Shown here piece after piece: positions 16,301-20,103 of a stretch of 20,103 nucleotides of DNA. This DNA is from JAICTV01 sp034666045 (GTDB lineage Bacteria > Planctomycetota > Phycisphaerae > Tepidisphaerales > Tepidisphaeraceae), in contig JAXDMN010000182.1 in assembly GCA_034666045.1 (NCBI GenBank), forward strand, positions 1 through 20,103, in the 5' to 3' direction. The translations under genes were made by a program, and so were the position numbers. Numbering within the stretch: position 1 is the stretch's first letter; every line of letters begins with the position of its first letter. Under the pieces are notes generated by a model that was given only the letters and a program-made list of their open reading frames with translations, ran no database searches and was not told where the DNA came from.

Positions 16301-16953
16301 GCGGTGATCGTGCTGGCGTTGGAAAGAATCAGCGTGCCGGCGGCGCGGTTGAAGTTGGTCGAGCTCCCTTCGCCGTTGCCGATGCGGAAGTTGCTGACCG
16401 TCGCATTGAAGGCGCCGAGGCCGGACAGATCGAGCGTTGCTCGGCCGGTGAACCCGACGGTGTTGCTGCTGCCCTGGCGGATGTCGGCGGAGGCGGACGC
16501 GTTGTTCAGCGTCAGCGTGCCGGCGCCGGTGAAGGTCGTGGTGACGACGTAAGCGTTGGCGGCGTTGACCTGCTGGCCGACGTGGAGGATGCCGCTGGCC
16601 GGGTTGCCGTTCAGCGTAAGCGTGACGCCGGCGTCGATCTGCGTCGTGTGGAACTTCGGATCACCCGCGAGGTCGGACTGCTGGTTGTAGACCAGGCCGG
16701 CGAGGGTGAAGTTGCTGTTGACGACGTTGGTGACGGTGCCTTGCGTTCCCGCAGCGCCGACGTTGCCGAAGACGACGTTGTCCGCGGCGAGCGGCGCTGT
16801 GCCGCCGGACCAACTCGGTCCATCGGACCAGTTCGCGGGCGGGGTGGCATTGTTCCACGTGACAGTTGCCGCGCCAGCGGTGGCAGCGATCGAAGCGACT
16901 GCCGCGGCGGCGATGGCGGCAAGGACGGACGGATTCCCTCGGTTCCTCTTCAT
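13303..16953 (-). CDS. Large secreted beta-strand-repeat protein with dockerin and PEP-CTERM tail
   Basis: This 1216-residue surface or extracellular protein has a signal peptide at about residues 1-30 (cut near TAGAA). It opens with the N-terminal block typical of autotransporter-associated beta-strand-repeat proteins (VTWNNATPPANWSD). A very long Gly/Asn/Thr/Ala-rich region follows with clear repeat units, for example GAGTTTLSATNTYTGSTDI near residue 710 and LGNGTMAISGTSSFSG near 955. It probably folds as an extended beta-helix. Despite the family name there is no autotransporter barrel. The C-terminal module (VDLKNNKLFT onward) holds two dockerin-like calcium loops (about 1116-1180), then VPEP at about 1192 and LLGRRRRRR. 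The ATG at 16953 is preferred over 16965 because GGAG lies six bases upstream. Its ligand or function cannot be read from sequence. Confidence 0.9.
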   Translation of the reverse strand: MKRNRGNPSVLAAIAAAAVASIAATAGAATVTWNNATPPANWSDGPSWSGGTAPLAADNVVFGNVGAAGTQGTVTNVVNSNFTLAGLVYNQQSDLAGDPKFHTTQIDAGVTLTLNGNPASGILHVGQQVNAANAYVVTTTFTGAGTLTLNNASASADIRQGSSNTVGFTGRATLDLSGLGAFNATVSNFRIGNGEGSSTNFNRAAGTLILSNASTITAATTTVGFSSASTGAASQLTLGNATTLNTNLLQFAVRKASGNANFAAGVTNGTFVLRNQAGTGRANLDLAQAQASEVTASSPASVLDFTSDGGISRGAGSIDMLLGTLNIARGNANPGSATQGRGTGRLTYAAGTINVNDVTVGEAGNVAGKGTSTGTLEIKGAGQLIVNNNLTLAKNTVAATTTGIPNGILNIGGAGSTASVRVAGDIIDGAGVSTITVTDGTLKAAHIGTTNAIDNFTLNNAKLQVNIGAAAGANIAALTANGSNVLTPGLSGGVTVGADYVLIDYGTIAGAGYGSFSLAKLPPRMAANLVDNTTNGSVDLHVTSFDAPKWTGNGDQTWNTSSANNWQLINAGTPTTYQEDLATYSSADNVTFDDSTANGTVNITATVSPGSIAVTNSSTAYTFSGTGSIAGAPAITKGGSQTLTIANSGGNVIGPVAITGGKVQIGNNSTVGGGLGTYGGISNGGVLELSPASGDALTIGGVISGAGSVQHTGAGTTTLSATNTYTGSTDITAGTVVVTNNNSFGPITAGASAVNISGTGAIDIAGVAGTSALDFGTNKVFNIAGSGTGGNGAILNSGTVNQQNAFEKINLTADATINTNGRIDIRGTDAVRGNLNLNGNTLTKKGAGPFMIVRSDVTDGNINVEAGTLRVETSSNVTGNGLLSFAPGTTAQFQLLSGTVSRAIALNGANVSDSNQTATSTVQSPITFTGDNTFDIAASTGFTFSGNFSGTGGMTKLGNGTMAISGTSSFSGKLAASAGKLNLLTSQIGSSSLEASGTGVIEVTDDGSANKVVSTGTLSITETSKVDLKNNKLFTTTAAGNADINGVYSGVQGDVQRANNGGAWDSPGLTTSMPDAATGLTSIGVATGEQIRGLGPTDTDLFAGQTINGATTIAMYTYAGDANLDGFISGDDYSTIDFNAGTGADGWVNGDFNYDGIVSGDDYSTIDFNYAAQGAPFPTSGSAGGLAGVTAVPEPASLSVIGLAAAGLLGRRRRRR
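13447..13566 (-). repeat. Identical 30-base coding repeats, 90 bases apart
   Basis: Bases 13447-13476 and 13537-13566 are identical over 30 bases and encode GDDYSTIDFN in each of the two calcium-loop units of the dockerin-like module. Identity at synonymous positions suggests recent duplication or gene conversion between the units. Confidence 0.85.
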
Positions 16954-17007
16954 CTCACTCTCCATTGGTCTGGGAACAAAACTGCCCTGAACGGAATACT
17001 GGTTGAA

Positions 17008-17035
17008 AATATAACTCGCGTCGATGGTTATTCAA
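17008..17035 (-). promoter_or_regulatory. Putative promoter of the large beta-strand-repeat gene
   Basis: On the minus strand TTGAAT (17035-17030) and TATATT (17013-17008) are spaced by 16 bases and match consensus at four and five of six positions. Transcription would start near 17001, leaving a leader of about 48 bases. The 189-base gap between the GH28 gene and this gene is AT-rich, supporting an independent promoter rather than simple read-through. Confidence 0.5.
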
Positions 17036-17040
17036 GCAAA

Positions 17041-17057
17041 AACGTGCAGGAACGTGC
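17041..17057. repeat. Direct repeat of AACGTGC one helical turn apart
   Basis: AACGTGC occurs at 17041-17047 and 17051-17057, a 10-base period. The pair lies just upstream of the putative -35 element at 17030-17035, a position where activators often bind on one face of the helix. Binding is inferred only from position and spacing. Confidence 0.45.
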
Positions 17058-17099
17058 GTTTGATCAATAAATGCAGGTGTTTCCGCGGTCCGAATTACT

Positions 17100-17127
17100 C
17101 TGAATAATTTCCTGAACAATTATTCAG
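17100..17127. repeat. AT-rich inverted repeat after the GH28 gene
   Basis: CTGAATAAT (17100-17108) and ATTATTCAG (17119-17127) form a perfect 9-bp dyad with a 10-base spacer. It begins 16 bases beyond the GH28 stop on the minus strand. The stem is AT-rich and no T run follows, so it is a weak terminator at best; an operator for the downstream large gene is the alternative. Confidence 0.5.
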
Positions 17128-17142
17128 CACGGTCTGCCGGGG

Positions 17143-18750
17143 TTACCGCGGCTCCTTCGTGAGCACCGAAGTCGGATTCGCGTTCGACCCAAAATCTACG
17201 ACCTTGATCGTCGCCCCTGCGGGAAGCGCATCCGAGACGTTGATTTTCGCGCTCGCATTTCCCTCTACATGCAGGAAAACGTCCGCGCCGGTTCCGTCGA
17301 GCTCACAGCGCGAAATCGATGCATCCTGTACGTCGGAGAAATGCAAAAGGGTCGCGTTTGGCGCGCTCGCGGGGATTTTCCAGCCAGTCAATTTCAGGTC
17401 GCTCACATCCTGCACGAACAGCGCCGGCCGATGGTCGGGGGCGTCGAGCTTCAGCGTGATGTCGTCGAGCTTCACGCCGCGCGCGTGGCGGAGAAAAACG
17501 CCGAACGCGGGAAGCGTTTTTCCGAAGCGGTTGATCTCCGGATAGGCGTCGATGTTCTCCTGCACCTCGGCCCGCGCCTGCTCGCTGGTGCCGCCGCCGG
17601 CGAGATGGATCTCGATGTTCTCGAGCGCGAGGTCTTCGATCGCGTGACCCGGGATGCCGGTAATGAAAATCCCGGACGGCGGCATGATCTGGGCGTCCGC
17701 GGCGGCATTGGCTTTCACGTTGCGGATGACCACGTTCTTCAGCGACCCGACCGGCTTCTTCGCATCACCCGCTCGAAACGTCTTCAGCCGCGCGCCAAGG
17801 CGGACGAAGATCGGCGTGCGGACGTTGTCCATAAGAATGTCTTCGACGATCACGTCTTTCAGCTCGCCGCCGTCGACGCAGAGGATTTTGATGCCGCCAT
17901 TGCGCGTCTCGCGGATCTCGCACTTGCTGACGCGGATGTTCTCGAACCCGCCGAGCGATTCGGTGCCGAGTTTTATCGCGCCCTGGTTGCTGCGGAGCTT
18001 CAAATTCGTCGCGGTGATGTTGCGGCAGGGGATGTCGGTGGTCGACTTGAGCACGAGCGCGTCATCGCCGCTGTAGACGTCGCAGTTCGTGATGGAAAAA
18101 TTCTGGCACGCATCGATGTTGATGCCGTCGTTGTGCGGCGCGACGTGGCTGTCGATTTTCACGTTGTCGATCTTCACGCCGTCGCACTGAAAATAGTTCG
18201 TCGTCCAGGACGCGGAATCGCGGAAGGTGACGTCGCGGACGGCGATATTTTTCCCGCGCACGACGCGAAAGAGCATCGGCCGAAAGCCCCACCCTTCGCC
18301 CTTGAAACTCTTGGCCGCCGCGACGGCTTTGCCGTTGCCGTTGAACGTGCCTTTGCCTTCGATGGTGACGTTTTTTGCGTCGATGATCGTGACGAACGCA
18401 GTGCCGACTTCCGCGCCGAGGCCATCCTTGAACGGGTCGAGGTTTTTGTATTGCGTCAGGTCCGTGGTGCCGCGGATCTCCGCGCCGTCTTCGAGATGAA
18501 GCGTGATGTTGTCTTTGAGAACAATCGTCCCGGCGAGATAGGCGCCCTTCGGGATCGTGACCTTCCCGCCGCCATCGCCGGCCGCCGCATCGATCGCCTT
18601 TTGGATCGCGTCACTGTCCAGCGTCTTGCCGTCGGCGGCGGCGCCGAAGTCTTTGACGTTGACGTCCTTCGCGTGCAGCGCAACGCCGCTCAGCAGCAAC
18701 GTGATGACGACGATCAGGCTATTTCGCGTCGGAGAACTCGATGATGGCAC
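17143..18750 (-). CDS. Exported GH28-family (polygalacturonase-like) protein
   Basis: GH28 enzymes hydrolyse galacturonan and related pectin linkages using a right-handed beta-helix. The 535-residue product starts with a signal peptide (about 1-28, hydrophobic LIVVITLLLSGVALHA). VNVKDFGAAADGKTLDSDAIQKAID then matches the standard GH28/pectate-lyase-like N-terminal motif. Catalytic-type acids are visible: Asp208 in HNDGIN and Asp229-Asp230 in SGDDAL. The usual GHG motif is replaced by GAIKLGTESLGG, and RIK by GGIKI, so the member is divergent and its substrate uncertain. The start is GTG at 18750, backed by a perfect AAGGAG seven bases upstream inside the alpha-galactosidase gene, whose end it overlaps by 32 bases. 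Coupling of the two genes is therefore likely. Confidence 0.86.
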   Translation of the reverse strand: MPSSSSPTRNSLIVVITLLLSGVALHAKDVNVKDFGAAADGKTLDSDAIQKAIDAAAGDGGGKVTIPKGAYLAGTIVLKDNITLHLEDGAEIRGTTDLTQYKNLDPFKDGLGAEVGTAFVTIIDAKNVTIEGKGTFNGNGKAVAAAKSFKGEGWGFRPMLFRVVRGKNIAVRDVTFRDSASWTTNYFQCDGVKIDNVKIDSHVAPHNDGINIDACQNFSITNCDVYSGDDALVLKSTTDIPCRNITATNLKLRSNQGAIKLGTESLGGFENIRVSKCEIRETRNGGIKILCVDGGELKDVIVEDILMDNVRTPIFVRLGARLKTFRAGDAKKPVGSLKNVVIRNVKANAAADAQIMPPSGIFITGIPGHAIEDLALENIEIHLAGGGTSEQARAEVQENIDAYPEINRFGKTLPAFGVFLRHARGVKLDDITLKLDAPDHRPALFVQDVSDLKLTGWKIPASAPNATLLHFSDVQDASISRCELDGTGADVFLHVEGNASAKINVSDALPAGATIKVVDFGSNANPTSVLTKEPR

Positions 18751-20103
18751 TGTCGAACTCCTTGCGGCAGGGGACGGGCACGCCGTCGCGCATGAGGGTT
18801 TCGCCGTCGACGATTTTGCCGCTCGGCGGCTGCGAATTGCTCGCGACGTTCAATTCGGTGACGCGATATTTCCGTTTTGCATCGAGGCCGCGCGGCCGCA
18901 CGGGTTCGGCGTCGGCGTCCTTGATCTGATACACGAACAACGCCGCCTTTGACTGATCGCTCGTCACGTAATTCATCGCCGCGCGCGGCTTGTCGTACGG
19001 CGATTCGAGGCGGAAAAGATCGCCATTGAGAACGATTTCGCGGAGGCGGCTCTTGTAGAGCGCGACGGCGTTTTTCGTGATCTGCCGTTCCTCGCTCGAC
19101 ATCCTGCTCACGTCGCGGTCGACACCGAACGCGCCGCTGAGCGCGACGTCGCAGGTGAACTTCGGCGGCCGATTCCCCATGCGTGTCACGTGCGAGCTGA
19201 TCGTGTTCGCGGGAAAGAAATGCCCGAACCCCCACTGGATCTTGATCCGCGCCAGCGGATCAGTGTTGTCGCTGGGCCAGAAGGCGTGGAAGTAGCGCAT
19301 CGCGCCGTAGTCGACGCGTCCGCCGCCGCCGGCGCAGGCCATCGCCATCACGTCCGGGTGCTGCTTCGCGAGGCGCGACATGAGGTCGTAGAGCGCGAAG
19401 TTGTAATCGACGAGCAGATGCGATTGCTCGCCCGCGCCGAGGTGCGCGGAGCCAGGCTGCGTGATGAAGCGATTCGCGTCCCACTTCGTGTAGCGCACGC
19501 CGGCCGTGCCGACGGGCGCGTCGATCGACTTCCACACGTGCTCGCGCACCTCGGGCCGGGTCAGATCGAGCACGAGCTGATAGCGGCTCAGTTCCGGTTC
19601 GCGCTTCGGCTGCGCGATCGCCCAATCCGGGTGCTGCTCGTAAAGATCGCTGAGCGGATTCACCATCTCCGGTTCAATCCAGATGCCGAAGTCGAGGCCG
19701 CGTTTTTTTGCTTCGTCGGCGAGATAGGACAGGCCGTGCGGGAGCTTTTTCGGGTTGACGTCCCAATCGCCGAGCCCCGCGCGATCGTTGTCGCGCGGAT
19801 GTTTGTTGCCGAACCACCCGTCGTCGAGAAGAAACAGCTCGACGCCGAGATCTTTCGCGCCGTCGAACATCGAGACGATTTTTCCCTCGTCGAAATTCAT
19901 GTGCGTCGCTTCCCAGTTATTGAGAAGGACCGGCCGCGGCTTGTCGCCGTCGCGGATGCCGTATTTGCGGGCCCAGCGATGGATATTTCGGCTGACCTGG
20001 CCCTTGCCCTTGTCGGACCAGGCGCAGAGCACCGCGGGCGTCTTGAACGTCTCGTTCGGCTTGAGCCGATACTGCTGCCCGACCGGATTGATCCCCGCCA
20101 GCA
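18719..20103 (-). CDS. GH36 alpha-galactosidase, N-terminus cut by window edge
   Basis: GH36 alpha-galactosidases remove terminal alpha-1,6-galactose from raffinose-type sugars and galactomannans by a retaining mechanism. At least 460 residues are in view, and the frame stays open to the right edge (it reads LAGINPVGQQYRLKPNETF there), so the start and the N-terminal beta-domain are missing. The visible catalytic barrel has LLNNWEAT, LFLLDDGWFG, GLGDWDVNPKKLP and GIWIEPEMV. The nucleophile is Asp in YTKWDANRF (codon 19478-19480) and the acid/base is Asp in WPSDNTDP (codon 19268-19270). A C-terminal beta-domain ends at FSDAK. Both catalytic residues are present, so the enzyme is probably active. 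It is the upstream partner of the GH28 gene, suggesting breakdown of galactose-decorated plant polysaccharide. Location in the cell cannot be judged without the N-terminus. Confidence 0.95.
   Translation of the reverse strand, partial: LAGINPVGQQYRLKPNETFKTPAVLCAWSDKGKGQVSRNIHRWARKYGIRDGDKPRPVLLNNWEATHMNFDEGKIVSMFDGAKDLGVELFLLDDGWFGNKHPRDNDRAGLGDWDVNPKKLPHGLSYLADEAKKRGLDFGIWIEPEMVNPLSDLYEQHPDWAIAQPKREPELSRYQLVLDLTRPEVREHVWKSIDAPVGTAGVRYTKWDANRFITQPGSAHLGAGEQSHLLVDYNFALYDLMSRLAKQHPDVMAMACAGGGGRVDYGAMRYFHAFWPSDNTDPLARIKIQWGFGHFFPANTISSHVTRMGNRPPKFTCDVALSGAFGVDRDVSRMSSEERQITKNAVALYKSRLREIVLNGDLFRLESPYDKPRAAMNYVTSDQSKAALFVYQIKDADAEPVRPRGLDAKRKYRVTELNVASNSQPPSGKIVDGETLMRDGVPVPCRKEFDSAIIEFSDAK
18758..18763 (-). 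promoter_or_regulatory. Strong ribosome site that fixes the GH28 GTG start
   Basis: AAGGAG on the minus strand lies within the last codons of the alpha-galactosidase gene, seven bases before the GTG at 18750. It decides the start and suggests reinitiation by ribosomes finishing the upstream gene. Confidence 0.75.

Noticed and set aside
14185..17070. Long plus-strand open frames (460 and 484 codons) opposite the large beta-repeat gene
   Set aside because: They mirror the repetitive codon pattern of the real minus-strand gene, have no recognisable domain or ribosome site, and the minus strand carries a full domain architecture and terminator.
17269..18744. Plus-strand open frame (491 codons) opposite the GH28 gene
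   Set aside because: The product is a low-complexity Arg/Ala/Val/Asp-rich shadow; the minus strand encodes a recognisable glycoside hydrolase.

Overview
The window is a GC-rich bacterial chromosome segment with dense genes on both strands. The best guess is a Planctomycetota genome, probably Phycisphaerae/Tepidisphaerales-like. The clues are several secreted proteins ending in a dockerin-type calcium module plus a PEP-CTERM sorting tail, autotransporter-type beta-strand repeats without any outer-membrane barrel, and two prepilin-like proteins, one with the H-X9-DG motif. The lineage is an inference from family knowledge; there is no rRNA or other marker in the window.

Region 1 (1-6050, + strand) is a compact iron-sulfur cluster assembly operon, sufB-sufC-sufD-sufS/E-sufT. 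The cysteine desulfurase and its SufE sulfur acceptor are fused in one polypeptide, which passes sulfur to the SufBCD scaffold. A SufT/DUF59 protein closes the operon with a 4-bp ATGA overlap. No sufA, sufR or iscR is visible. A REP-like double hairpin sits between sufB and sufC, and a degenerate CTCTGCG tandem repeat is cut by the left edge.

Region 2 (6051-10459, + strand) holds two tandem paralogous secreted proteins. Each has a signal peptide, an N-terminal jelly-roll-like domain, a beta-repeat section, a duplicated EF-hand (dockerin-like) module and a PEP-CTERM tail. A sigma70-like promoter precedes the first, and a strong intrinsic terminator separates the two.

Region 3 (10495-13162) has two divergently transcribed prepilin-like proteins sharing a 292-bp control region with a recognisable promoter for each, followed by a convergent small PilZ protein with a C-terminal membrane anchor.

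Region 4 (13242-20103, - strand) contains a 1216-residue beta-strand-repeat protein that carries the same C-terminal module as the Region 2 proteins and ends at a clear intrinsic terminator. Upstream of it lies a translationally coupled pair of carbohydrate-active genes: a GH28-like polygalacturonase-family protein and a GH36 alpha-galactosidase truncated by the right edge. The likely theme of Regions 2-4 is extracellular or surface proteins and plant-type polysaccharide breakdown. A functional link between the glycosidases and the three PEP-CTERM proteins rests only on proximity.
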